Assembly: GCF_000426365.1 (NCBI RefSeq)
Contig: NZ_AUFF01000002.1
Location: 371,836 to 435,835, forward strand
Direction of reading: 5' to 3'
Length of the DNA stretch: 64,000 nt
Source: Arenimonas composti TR7-09 = DSM 18010
GTDB lineage: Bacteria; Pseudomonadota; Gammaproteobacteria; Xanthomonadales; Xanthomonadaceae
Shown here: positions 47,125 through 55,245 of the stretch, piece by piece
Layout: every line of letters starts with the position of its first letter
How positions within the stretch are numbered: the first letter of the stretch is position 1
Made by a program: the position numbers and the translations under genes
The notes under the pieces: generated by a model
Databases searched by the model: none
What the model saw: only the letters and a program-made list of their open reading frames with translations
Told to the model about the DNA's origin: nothing

Positions 47125-48123
47125 TCACTGCGGCATCGTCAGGTCGCGGTCGCCGATCGCCCCGGCGATCAGCCCCACCAGTGGCGCGATCTCCGGATAG
47201 CGCCCGCCGACCTCGCGCACGTACTTCCACACCAGCGGCAGGTCGCCGAGGTAGCCGGCCTTGCCGTCGCGGTACCAGAGCCGGCAGAAGATGCCGAGCA
47301 CCTTGATGTGCCGCTGCAGCCCCATCAGGTCGAAGGCGCGCAGGAAGGCCTCGCGGCCCGGCACCGGCACGCCGGCGTTCGCCAGCATCTGCCGGTAATC
47401 CCCGGCCCAGGCCTCGACCCGCTCGCGCGGCCATTCGATGTAGCAGTCGCGCAGCAGCGACACCAGGTCGTAGGTGACCGGCCCGCGCACCGCGTCCTGG
47501 AAATCGACGATGCCGGGATTGTCGCGGTCGGTGATCAGCAGGTTGCGCGAGTGGAAGTCGCGGTGCACGAACACCTGCGGCTGCGCCAGCGCGCTGTCGA
47601 CCAGTACCCGGAAGGCCGATTCGATGACGTCCCACTGCTCGCAGCCGATCTCCCGGCCGAGGTGGCGGCGCAGCAGCCACTCCGGCATCAGCTCCATCTC
47701 GGCGACCAGGCGCGGTTCGTCGTAGACCGGCAGGCCGGCGGTGTCGGCCTTCAGCTGCATCGCCAGCAGGGCGGCGAGGGCGTCGCCGTAGTGGCGGTCG
47801 ACCGTGGCCAACGACAGCTCGGGGAGCAGGGTGCGGTCGCCGAGGTCTTCCATCAGCACGAAGCCGCGCTCGGGGTCGGCGGCCTGGATCTCCGGCACGT
47901 GCAGGCCGGCGCGGGCCAGGCGGTCGGCGACGTCGAGCCAGGGGCGGATGTCCTCGCGGTCCGGCGGCGCGTCCATGACGATCCAGCTGCGCCCGGCCGA
48001 TTCCGCCCGCCAGTAGCTGCGGAAGCTGGCGTCGTTGGACGCCCGCCGCAGCGGCGCATCGGGATCGGCGAGGGCCTGGCGGGTCCATTCCAGGCGGAGT
48101 TCTTCGCGGGTGGGCAGGGCCAT
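47125..48123 (-). CDS. amgK: Anomeric MurNAc/GlcNAc kinase AmgK
   Basis: 332 residues with an aminoglycoside-phosphotransferase-like kinase fold. Catalytic VHRDFHSRNLL and metal-binding IVDFQDAVRGP are present, and the N-terminus has ASNDASFRSYWR of the AmgK family. It phosphorylates MurNAc at C1 for MurU. The end of the gene and the gap to murU hold a degenerate repeat (CATTGCGG-type units, 47091-47132). A TACTAT box at 48169-48164 may serve as -10. Confidence 0.92.
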   Translation of the reverse strand: MALPTREELRLEWTRQALADPDAPLRRASNDASFRSYWRAESAGRSWIVMDAPPDREDIRPWLDVADRLARAGLHVPEIQAADPERGFVLMEDLGDRTLLPELSLATVDRHYGDALAALLAMQLKADTAGLPVYDEPRLVAEMELMPEWLLRRHLGREIGCEQWDVIESAFRVLVDSALAQPQVFVHRDFHSRNLLITDRDNPGIVDFQDAVRGPVTYDLVSLLRDCYIEWPRERVEAWAGDYRQMLANAGVPVPGREAFLRAFDLMGLQRHIKVLGIFCRLWYRDGKAGYLGDLPLVWKYVREVGGRYPEIAPLVGLIAGAIGDRDLTMPQ

Positions 48124-48163
48124 GAAATCGCTTGCGCCGGCGGCTCGGGGTACGAAAGACCGG

Positions 48164-48190
48164 ATAGTAGCCGCTCGGGCCGGCTATCCT
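48164..48190. promoter_or_regulatory. Divergent promoter region of amgK and xanB
   Basis: On the minus strand TACTAT (48169-48164) precedes amgK by 41 nt. On the plus strand TATCCT (48185-48190) precedes the guanylyltransferase gene by 27 nt. The two boxes are 15 nt apart, so initiation in the two directions may compete. Hexamers were judged by eye, and -35 boxes are weak. Confidence 0.35.
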
Positions 48191-48217
48191 GCGCCGGTCC
48201 GAACACGAAAGACCGCG

Positions 48218-49672
48218 ATGGCCAGCAAGACCCCTCTCGTTCCCGTACTGCTTTCCGGCGGCTCCGGCACCCGGCTCTGGCCGCTGTCGCGGGAAACCCA
48301 CCCGAAGCAGTTCCAGCCCCTGGTCGGCGACGCGTCGATGCTGCAGGCCACCTGGCGCCGGGTCGCCGGCCTGGCCGGGGTGGCGGCGCCGATCGTCGTC
48401 GCCAACGAGGAACACCGCTTCATGGTCGCCGAACAGCTGCGCCGGGTCGGCGTGAAGCCGTCGGCGCTGCTGCTCGAACCGGTCGGCCGCAACACCGCCC
48501 CGGCGATCGCCGTCGCCGCCCTGCAGGCGCGCGCCGGTGGCGCCGACCCGCTGCTGCTGGTGCTGCCCTCCGACCACGTGATCGCCGACGCCGCCGGCTT
48601 CCGCGCCGCGGTCGAGCGCGCGCTGCCGGCCGCCGCCGCCGGCGCCCTGGTCACCTTCGGCGTGGTGCCGGACGCCCCGGAAACCGGCTACGGCTACATC
48701 CGCGCCGGCGCCGGCAGCGTCGCCGGGGATCCCGAAGGCGCCGTGCGCCCGGTCGCCCGCTTCGTCGAGAAACCCGACCGCGCCACCGCCGAGGCCTACG
48801 TCGCCAGCGGCGACCACTATTGGAACTCGGGCATGTTCCTGTTCCGCGCCTCGCGCTATCTCGCCGAGCTGCAGGCCTTCGCCCCGGGGATCGCCGCCGC
48901 CGCCGAGGCCGCCCTGGCCGGGGCCGCTCAGGATGCCGATTTCACGCGCCTTCAACACGCGGCCTTCGCGGCCTGCCCCTCAGATTCCATCGACTACGCG
49001 GTGATGGAACGGACGCGAAGCGCCGCCGTTCTGCCGGTCGACGTGGGCTGGAACGACGTCGGCTCGTGGTCGGCGCTGTGGCAGGTGGCCGACCAGGATG
49101 CGGACGGCAATGCCCACCACGGCGACGTGATCGCACTGGATTGCCGCAACACCCTGGCCTGGGGCGGAAGGCGGCTGGTGAGCCTGCTCGGGCTCGAGGA
49201 CGTGATCGTCGTCGACACCGACGACGCCCTGCTGGTCGCGGCGAAGGAGAAGGTGCAGCAGGTGAAGGACATCGTCGCCCGGCTGAAGGCCGAAGGCCGC
49301 CCGCAGGCCAGCGTGCACCGCAAGGTGTACCGGCCCTGGGGCAGCTACGACGGCATCGACAGCGGCGACCGCTTCCAGGTCAAGCGCATCGTCGTCAATC
49401 CCGGCGCCGCGCTCAGCCTGCAGATGCACCACCACCGCGCCGAACACTGGATCGTCGTCAGCGGCAGCGCCCGCGTCACCTGCGACGACCGCGAGTTTCT
49501 GCTCAGCGAGAACCAGAGTACCTATATCCCGCTGGGCAGCCGCCACCGTCTGGAGAACCCCGGCAAGGTGCCGCTCGAGCTCATCGAAGTGCAGTCGGGC
49601 AGCTATCTGGGTGAAGACGACATCGTCCGTTTCGAGGATGCCTATGGCCGCCACTCCCCCCCCGACCTGTAG
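48218..49672 (+). CDS. xanB: Bifunctional mannose-1-phosphate guanylyltransferase / mannose-6-phosphate isomerase
   Basis: 484 residues. The pyrophosphorylase signature LLSGGSGTRLWPLSRETHPKQF, LEPVGRNTAPAIAVAAL and FVEKPD are in the N-terminal part. The C-terminal type-II PMI cupin has YRPWGSYDGI, QMHHHRAEHWIVVSG (His metal ligands) and STYIPLGSRHRLENPG. It makes GDP-mannose from fructose-6-phosphate via two of the three steps, with a separate phosphomannomutase needed. It probably serves the downstream polysaccharide locus. The TAG stop belongs to the following REP. Confidence 0.95.
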   Translation: MASKTPLVPVLLSGGSGTRLWPLSRETHPKQFQPLVGDASMLQATWRRVAGLAGVAAPIVVANEEHRFMVAEQLRRVGVKPSALLLEPVGRNTAPAIAVAALQARAGGADPLLLVLPSDHVIADAAGFRAAVERALPAAAAGALVTFGVVPDAPETGYGYIRAGAGSVAGDPEGAVRPVARFVEKPDRATAEAYVASGDHYWNSGMFLFRASRYLAELQAFAPGIAAAAEAALAGAAQDADFTRLQHAAFAACPSDSIDYAVMERTRSAAVLPVDVGWNDVGSWSALWQVADQDADGNAHHGDVIALDCRNTLAWGGRRLVSLLGLEDVIVVDTDDALLVAAKEKVQQVKDIVARLKAEGRPQASVHRKVYRPWGSYDGIDSGDRFQVKRIVVNPGAALSLQMHHHRAEHWIVVSGSARVTCDDREFLLSENQSTYIPLGSRHRLENPGKVPLELIEVQSGSYLGEDDIVRFEDAYGRHSPPDL

Positions 49673-49725
49673 GAGCGCCTTCAGGCGCGATCCCCCCACC
49701 CGTAGGAGCGCGTTCAGGCGCGATC
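49669..49725. repeat. Two forward REP units after xanB
   Basis: Copies at 49669-49692 and 49702-49725, both of the CGCCTTCAGGCG subtype and in the same orientation. The second has a stem mismatch (GCGCGTTCAGGCGC). This direct rather than inverted arrangement is unusual among the arrays here. Confidence 0.88.
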
Positions 49726-49741
49726 CCCTGCCGTTACCGGT

Positions 49742-49747
49742 TAGAAT
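49742..49747 (+). promoter_or_regulatory. Putative -10 box (TAGAAT) before wecA
   Basis: TTAGAATCCCCG lies just after the REP pair and gives a leader of about 65 nt to the wecA ATG. A very similar TAGAATCCCG occurs before the Wza-like gene. No ops/JUMPstart sequence was found in the leader. Confidence 0.4.
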
Positions 49748-49819
49748 CCCCGTTCCCGGCATGAACACGCGCCCAAGATCGCGTTTCTCGCCGTCAAAAA
49801 CGGGGACAGGGGGTCCTTG

Positions 49820-50980
49820 ATGCAGTATCTGGCCTTGATCGAGAAGATCGAGCTTGCACAATGGCTGCGCGCGGGCATCTGCCTGCTGACCTGCGCGGTG
49901 CTGATCCGGGCGCTGGTGCCAGTGGCGCTGCGCTTCGGAATGGTCGACAAGCCCGGCGGCCGCAAGGACCACGGGGCGCCGATCCCGGTGGTCGGTGGGC
50001 TCGGCATCCTGGTCAGCCTGATCCTGGTCACCCTGTTCACCGAGACGCCGATCGACATCCGTTTGGTCACCTTCGCCGCCTGCGCGATCGGCCTGGTGCT
50101 GGTCGGCCAGCTCGACGACCGCTTCGACATCAGCGCCCGCTGGCGCATCGGCGCCCAGGCCCTGGCCGGCACCGCGATGATGCTCTTGGCCGGCGTCACC
50201 GCCACCAACCTGCAGGACGTGTTCGGCTTCGCCGGCTCCAACATCGGCCTGTTCGCCTTCCCGTTCACGATCTTCATCGTCGTCGGCGTCATCAACGCCC
50301 TGAACATGGCCGACGGCGTCGACGGCCTCGCCGGCTCGCTGTCGCTGGTGTCGGTGGCGCTGTTCACCTGCTTCGCCCTGTATTCCGGCGACTTCCGCAT
50401 CGCCGGCCACCTGCTGGCGGTGGCGGCGGCGCTGGTCGGCTTCCTGCTGTGGAATTTCCGCTTCCCGTGGCAGCCGCGGGCGCGGGTGTTCCTCGGCAAC
50501 GGCGGCAGCATGCTGCTCGGCTTCGTCATCGCCTGGTGCAGCGTGCAGCTGACCCAGAACGAACAGCACCCGGTGTCGCCGGTGCTGGGGCCGTGGACGA
50601 TCGCGCTGCCGCTGATCGACTGCATCGTGCTGATCTTCCGCCGGCTGATGCAGGGCAAGTCGCCGTTCTCGGCCGACCGCCAGCACATGCACCACCTGCT
50701 GCTCGATGCCGGCTTCAAGCCGGTGGCGGTGGTGCTGCTGATGGCCGGGGTGTCGCTGGCGCTGGGCCTGTTCGCCGCCTTCGCGGTGAAGCTGGACATC
50801 TGGCGGCCGCTGCTGGTCGTGCTGTTCGGCGTGCTGCTGGTCGGCTGGTTCGTGTTCACCCGTGACCACGAACTGGCGGTCGAGCGGCTCAAGCGCCTGC
50901 GTGGCGCCTTCGTCAGCCGCCAGGCCGTGGACGACGGCGACGACGACGAGGCCGTGCCCGCCGACGGTCCCGCCCGATGA
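49820..50980 (+). CDS. wecA: Undecaprenyl-phosphate GlcNAc-1-phosphate transferase (WecA-like)
   Basis: 386 residues with about eleven membrane helices. LVGQLDDRFDIS (Asp99/Asp100), NALNMADGVDGLAGSLS and the late RQHMHHLLLD (HIHH-like) motifs define the GT4 polyprenyl-phosphate sugar-1-phosphate transferases. It starts glycan assembly on undecaprenyl phosphate at the inner membrane. The ATG at 49820 follows a GGGGG purine run within an ACGGGGACAGGGGG repeat arm, which may serve as its ribosome site. It overlaps the next gene by 4 nt. Confidence 0.9.
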   Translation: MQYLALIEKIELAQWLRAGICLLTCAVLIRALVPVALRFGMVDKPGGRKDHGAPIPVVGGLGILVSLILVTLFTETPIDIRLVTFAACAIGLVLVGQLDDRFDISARWRIGAQALAGTAMMLLAGVTATNLQDVFGFAGSNIGLFAFPFTIFIVVGVINALNMADGVDGLAGSLSLVSVALFTCFALYSGDFRIAGHLLAVAAALVGFLLWNFRFPWQPRARVFLGNGGSMLLGFVIAWCSVQLTQNEQHPVSPVLGPWTIALPLIDCIVLIFRRLMQGKSPFSADRQHMHHLLLDAGFKPVAVVLLMAGVSLALGLFAAFAVKLDIWRPLLVVLFGVLLVGWFVFTRDHELAVERLKRLRGAFVSRQAVDDGDDDEAVPADGPAR

Positions 50981-51768
50981 TCGACCTGCACTGCCACATG
51001 CTGCCGGCCATCGACGACGGCCCGACGGCACTGGACGTGTCGCTGGCGATGGCCCGCTGCGCGGTCGCGGACGGCATCACCTTCACCGCCTGCACCCCGC
51101 ACATCTACCCGGGCCTGTACGAGAACTCGAAGGACGGCATCGCCGCCGCGGTCGACGCCTTCCGCGCCGAGCTCGCGAAGGCCGGCATCCCGCTGCAGCT
51201 CGGCTTCGGCGCCGACACCCACCTGGCCCCCGACCTGGTCGGCGGCATCAAGGGTGGCCGGGTGCCGACGATCTGCGGAAGCCGCTACCTGCTGCTCGAG
51301 CCGCCGCACCACGTGGCGCCGCCGCGCTTCGCCGAATCGGTGTTCGGGCTGATGACCGCCGGCATCGTGCCGGTGATCACCCACCCGGAACGGCTCAGCT
51401 GGATCGAAAGCCACTACCAGGTGTTCCCGGACCTGGTGCACCAGGGCTGCTGGATGCAGCTGACCTCGGGCAGCCTCACCGGCCGCTTCGGCCGCCGCCC
51501 GCAGTACTGGGCCGAGCGGATGCTCGACGAAGGGCTGGTACACATCCTCGCCACCGACTCCCACCACATCGACAAGCGGCCGCCGCTGCTCGCCGAAGGA
51601 CGGGAAGCGGCGGCCCGCCGGGTCGGCGCCGAGGAAGCGACTCACCTGGTCGTCACGCGTCCGCAGGGGATCCTCGACGACCGTCCGCCGTCCGAATTGC
51701 CGCCGCTGCCGGCGCCCAGACCCAGCGCGAAGGGGAAGGGCGGCTTCTGGCGGCGCCTGTTCCAGTAG
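50977..51768 (+). CDS. CpsB/CapC-type PHP tyrosine-protein phosphatase
   Basis: 263 residues. The PHP metal-binding motifs are in order: DLHCHMLPAIDDGP (His5, His7), FTACTPHIYPG, GADTHLAP, LEPPHH, VITHPERLSW and ATDSHHIDKRPP. This manganese-dependent phosphatase family, known from CpsB of Gram-positive bacteria, removes phosphate from the tyrosine-rich tails of BY-kinases. It is adjacent to Wza and Wzc and is the probable partner of Wzc. A low-molecular-weight Wzb phosphatase is not in view. Confidence 0.87.
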   Translation: MIDLHCHMLPAIDDGPTALDVSLAMARCAVADGITFTACTPHIYPGLYENSKDGIAAAVDAFRAELAKAGIPLQLGFGADTHLAPDLVGGIKGGRVPTICGSRYLLLEPPHHVAPPRFAESVFGLMTAGIVPVITHPERLSWIESHYQVFPDLVHQGCWMQLTSGSLTGRFGRRPQYWAERMLDEGLVHILATDSHHIDKRPPLLAEGREAAARRVGAEEATHLVVTRPQGILDDRPPSELPPLPAPRPSAKGKGGFWRRLFQ

Positions 51769-51771
51769 AAT
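51766..51771 (+). promoter_or_regulatory. Putative -10 box (TAGAAT) before the Wza-like gene
   Basis: TAGAATCCCGAGCCC overlaps the TAG stop of the phosphatase gene and lies 20 nt before the Wza-like ATG. It closely matches the sequence before wecA and could give a second transcript of the export genes. Confidence 0.4.
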
Positions 51772-51791
51772 CCCGAGCCCTTCCGTAGGAA

Positions 51792-52523
51792 ATGACGATG
51801 ACCCGCGCTTACTTCCGGTTCCTGCTGCTGCTCTGCGTGCTGCTGCTGACGGCCTGCGTCACCAGCAACACCGGCAACCTGCGGGCCGGCAATGCGCGCG
51901 CCGTGGTCGTGGCCAACGAAGCGCTGCCGGCCCCGGACTCCACCGGCGCCAGCGGCGCCTACACCGGCGTACCCGACTACCGCGTCGGCGCCCTCGACCT
52001 GCTGCAGATCAGCGTGTTCCAGCTCGACGCGATGAACCGCGAGGTCCGCGTCAACTCATCGGGCATGATCTCGCTGCCGCTGATCGGCGCCGTGGCCGCC
52101 GGCGGCAAGACGGTGCCGGAGCTCGAGCAGGAAATCGCCCGCCGGCTGTCCGAGGAATTCCTGCAGAACCCGCAGGTCAGCGTGTTCGTGAAGGAATACA
52201 CCAGCCAGCGCATCACCGTGGAAGGCGCCGTCAACAAGCCCGGCATCTTCCCGATCACCGGCCGCACCAGCCTGCTGCAGGCGGTGGCGATGAGCGAAGG
52301 CCTGACCCCGCTGGCGGACCCGTCGGCGGTGGTCGTGTTCCGCACCATCGACGGCCAGCGGATGGCGGCGCTGTTCGACCTGCGCGAGATCCGCGCCGGC
52401 AACGCCGAAGACCCGCAGGTCTACGGCGACGACATCATCGTCATCGACCAGTCCGGCCCGCGGACTGCCCTGAAAACGATCACCGAGAGCCTGCGCGGCA
52501 TCGTTGGTTTCCGCACATTCTGA
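51792..52523 (+). CDS. Short polysaccharide export lipoprotein (Wza/GumB-like)
   Basis: 243 residues. The signal peptide ends in a lipobox (LLTAC). The polysaccharide-export (PES) domain starts with DYRVGALDLLQISVFQ and contains GMISLPLIGAVAAGGKTVPELEQEIA. One SLBB domain follows (ITVEGAVNKPGIFPITGRTSLLQAVAMSEGL). E. coli Wza is 379 residues and ends in a membrane helix that forms the outer-membrane pore. That end is missing here, as in GumB, so another protein may form the pore. Co-directional with wzc. Confidence 0.88.
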   Translation: MTMTRAYFRFLLLLCVLLLTACVTSNTGNLRAGNARAVVVANEALPAPDSTGASGAYTGVPDYRVGALDLLQISVFQLDAMNREVRVNSSGMISLPLIGAVAAGGKTVPELEQEIARRLSEEFLQNPQVSVFVKEYTSQRITVEGAVNKPGIFPITGRTSLLQAVAMSEGLTPLADPSAVVVFRTIDGQRMAALFDLREIRAGNAEDPQVYGDDIIVIDQSGPRTALKTITESLRGIVGFRTF

Positions 52524-52538
52524 TCCAGGACTCTCGTG

Positions 52539-54815
52539 ATGAACCAGGAATTCGACCCCCAGGAGGCCGGTTTGCCGGCGCCGGCTCCAAAACCACAGCC
52601 GCGGCATATGCTTGCGTCGCGCGAACGGCTTCTCAGTGCGGAGCTGGCTGAGCCAGCCGAACCCGAAAGAAAGGGCGAAATCGATCTTCTTGATTACTGG
52701 CGAGTAATCGTAAAGCGTCGCTGGACGGTAATCGCCGCAACGCTGATCATTTCGATCGCTGCATTGGTCGGGACTCTGCTGCTGACTCCCATCTATCGCG
52801 CAACTGCAACGCTTCAGATCGAGCGCGACACGATGCAGGTGGTTCAGGTGGAAGGGTTCAATCCGGCAGAGTCCCCTGCGGATCGAGATTTCTTTCAAAC
52901 TCAATATGAGCTGCTAAAGAGCCGGTCGCTCGCTCAACGAGTCATTAGTGAGCTTGATCTAGAAAACGACACGGCATACCAAGCCATGACGGCGCCTGCG
53001 CCGTGGAAACTCTTGCTAGGCCTGGCCGGAGAAACTGACGACGAGGAACTCGATGCGGCTCATCTCGCCGCCACAGAATCCGTCAGACAGACATTGCGCA
53101 TCAACAGCTTTCTCGCAAGCCTCAGCATTGAGCCGGTGCGTAACTCGCGTCTAGTTCGAGTTCACTTTGACAGTCCGGACGCAGCTTTTTCGCAGCGCGT
53201 CGTCAATGCCGTCGCTGAGGCCTATATCGCGAGCAATCTGGAGCGCCGCTTCGACGCATCTTCATACGCCAAAACCTTCCTGGAGGAGAGGCTAGAGCAG
53301 CTTCGAATTCAATTGGAGGATTCTGAATCGCGGCTGGTCGAGTTCGCCCAGCGCGAGCGAATTGTTGATGCAATCGACGGATCGTCCCTCTCGACGCAGA
53401 GTCTTTCCGAGCTGAACTCAACGTTGGCAGCCGCCCAAGACCAACGCATTCGTGCGGAAGCGCGCTGGAAGCATGCGGAGTCAGCGTCGGGCATGGGCCT
53501 TAGCGCCGTCCTCGGCAGTGAAATCGTCCAAGCGCTGCAAGAACGCCGTGCCGACTTGCAGGCTCAGTATCAGGACAAGCTCAGCATCTTCAAGCCTGCC
53601 TTTCCGGAGATGCAGCAGCTGCAGGCCCAGATTGATGAGCTTGACCGACAGATTCAGACCGAAGTTGGAAACATCAAGGCGGCGATCAGGGGCGAGTACG
53701 AGTCTGCGCTTGCACAGGAACAGATGCTTCGTGCTCAGATCGATGCCTTGAAAGATGAAGTGCTCGACCTGCGCAACCGAAGCATTGAGTACAACATCCT
53801 GCGTCGGGAAGTCGACACCAACCGGCAGCAATATGACGCGCTGCTTCAGCGATACAAGGAGATCGGCGTTGCCGGGGGTGTTGGCACTAACAACATCTCA
53901 ATCGTCGATCCTGCCGAGCTTCCGATTTCAAAGTACAAACCGCGGCTTTCGATGAACTTGGCGATTGGTCTGCTATTGGGACTCGTCGTCGGATTGCTCC
54001 TCGCTCTGCTGTTTGAAGTGATCGACGACAGCGTCAAGCACCCGGAGGACGTCGAAAGGTTGCTTGGGCAGGCCGTGCTTGGGGTGATCCCTCTCTTGAA
54101 GTCGCCGATGACCCCGGCAAGGGCCATCGCCGATCCCCGGTCGGCCTTCGCAGAAGCATACCGCTCACTTCGGACTGCGCTTCAGTTTGCAACTGAAAGT
54201 GGCGTGCCCCGAAGCTTGCTAATCACTAGCGCTTCCCCGTCTGAGGGGAAATCAACGACGGCCTTCATGTTGGCCCAGAACTTTGCCCAGCTCGGGAAAA
54301 GGGTTCTGATCATTGACGCCGATCTTCGAAACCCTTCACTCCATAGGGCAGTGGGGAGCGATAACAGCGCAGGATTGAGCAACTACCTTTCGGGAGCCGC
54401 GAAGGCGATGGATGTAATCAAACAAACTGAACTGTCAAATTTCAGTTTCCTTTCTTCCGGCCCACTCCCGCCGAACCCCGCAGAACTGCTCGCTGGACCC
54501 AAGATGATCGCTCTCGTCAAGGTCGCGAGCGACAAGTACGACCATGTGATTATCGACGGGCCGCCGGTCATGGGCCTCGCTGATGCGCCCACGCTCGCAA
54601 ACATGACGAGCGGCACGCTTCTGGTGATCGAGGCAGGTGGGACGCGCGTTGCACACGCCAAAAATGCGCTTAAACGACTCCAGGCTGCTCGTGCTCGCGT
54701 AATCGGTGCTCTGTTGACGAAGTTTGATGCGAAAGTGTCCGGCTATCACTACGGCGGCTACAACTACTACTCTTATGGTGCTGGGGAATCGACTAAGAAG
54801 CTCACGGCGAGTTAG
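52539..54815 (+). CDS. wzc: Wzc-type polysaccharide co-polymerase and BY-kinase
   Basis: 758 residues from the ATG at 52539 (GTG at 52536 also possible). The N-terminal Wzz domain has IDLLDYWRVIVKRRWTVIAA and the first membrane helix. A long coiled coil (about 215-450) and the second membrane helix (LGLVVGLLLALLFEV) follow. The kinase domain has Walker A SASPSEGKST, Walker A' VLIIDADLR and Walker B HVIIDGPP. The tail YHYGGYNYYSYG is Tyr-rich, the autophosphorylation site. It controls chain length and export with the Wza-like protein. The lower-GC region begins within its first codons. Confidence 0.95.
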   Translation: MNQEFDPQEAGLPAPAPKPQPRHMLASRERLLSAELAEPAEPERKGEIDLLDYWRVIVKRRWTVIAATLIISIAALVGTLLLTPIYRATATLQIERDTMQVVQVEGFNPAESPADRDFFQTQYELLKSRSLAQRVISELDLENDTAYQAMTAPAPWKLLLGLAGETDDEELDAAHLAATESVRQTLRINSFLASLSIEPVRNSRLVRVHFDSPDAAFSQRVVNAVAEAYIASNLERRFDASSYAKTFLEERLEQLRIQLEDSESRLVEFAQRERIVDAIDGSSLSTQSLSELNSTLAAAQDQRIRAEARWKHAESASGMGLSAVLGSEIVQALQERRADLQAQYQDKLSIFKPAFPEMQQLQAQIDELDRQIQTEVGNIKAAIRGEYESALAQEQMLRAQIDALKDEVLDLRNRSIEYNILRREVDTNRQQYDALLQRYKEIGVAGGVGTNNISIVDPAELPISKYKPRLSMNLAIGLLLGLVVGLLLALLFEVIDDSVKHPEDVERLLGQAVLGVIPLLKSPMTPARAIADPRSAFAEAYRSLRTALQFATESGVPRSLLITSASPSEGKSTTAFMLAQNFAQLGKRVLIIDADLRNPSLHRAVGSDNSAGLSNYLSGAAKAMDVIKQTELSNFSFLSSGPLPPNPAELLAGPKMIALVKVASDKYDHVIIDGPPVMGLADAPTLANMTSGTLLVIEAGGTRVAHAKNALKRLQAARARVIGALLTKFDAKVSGYHYGGYNYYSYGAGESTKKLTAS

Positions 54816-55245
54816 TGAGCGGATACCTTCCTTTCCGTTAGGAACAATTAAATCCCCCTGCCGGATTGGAATGCAGTCGAGTAACGCCGTCTATCCCAAG
54901 CTGCGTTGCCAAGGCAAGTAGGGCGTTTTCTCGAACGCTCCGTTGGGAGACACGATCAACGCTCCGGAATGAATGCTTCGGCGCCGCTGCCTTGGGGCGA
55001 ATTCCCTCCTCTGATGCGATTGATATTCCGGGTGACTGCGATGTGCGCCCCTGAACTTTAACTATGGCCATTTGGGCGGAGCTAAGTCCGTGACGCGCTT
55101 CCAAACAAAGACCAGCGTGCAGCTTGGCCAGCATAGGATTCGGGGCGGAGTCAGGTGCATCGCCATCGCGCTTTGCTATCGACAGGGAAGATGGGTGGGG
55201 CGTCATTAGAATGCAGGTCTCCCGAAGCCGCGGGCGCTCCTAAGC
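54816..55245. other. 430-bp gap with an unrecognised minus-strand reading frame
   Basis: No convincing gene was recognised. An open frame of 122 codons on the minus strand (54838-55206) fills most of the gap and would encode a Ser/Ala-rich soluble protein with no known motif (contains SVRENALLALATQLGID). On the plus strand only short frames occur. Composition is like that of the surrounding low-GC region. It could be a remnant of a lost gene of the polysaccharide locus. The final 40 nt probably hold the leader of the acyltransferase gene. Confidence 0.35.

Noticed and set aside
47091-47132. Short degenerate tandem CATTGCGG units at the amgK end
   Set aside because: Only two good units and a partial third; too little to claim a functional repeat.
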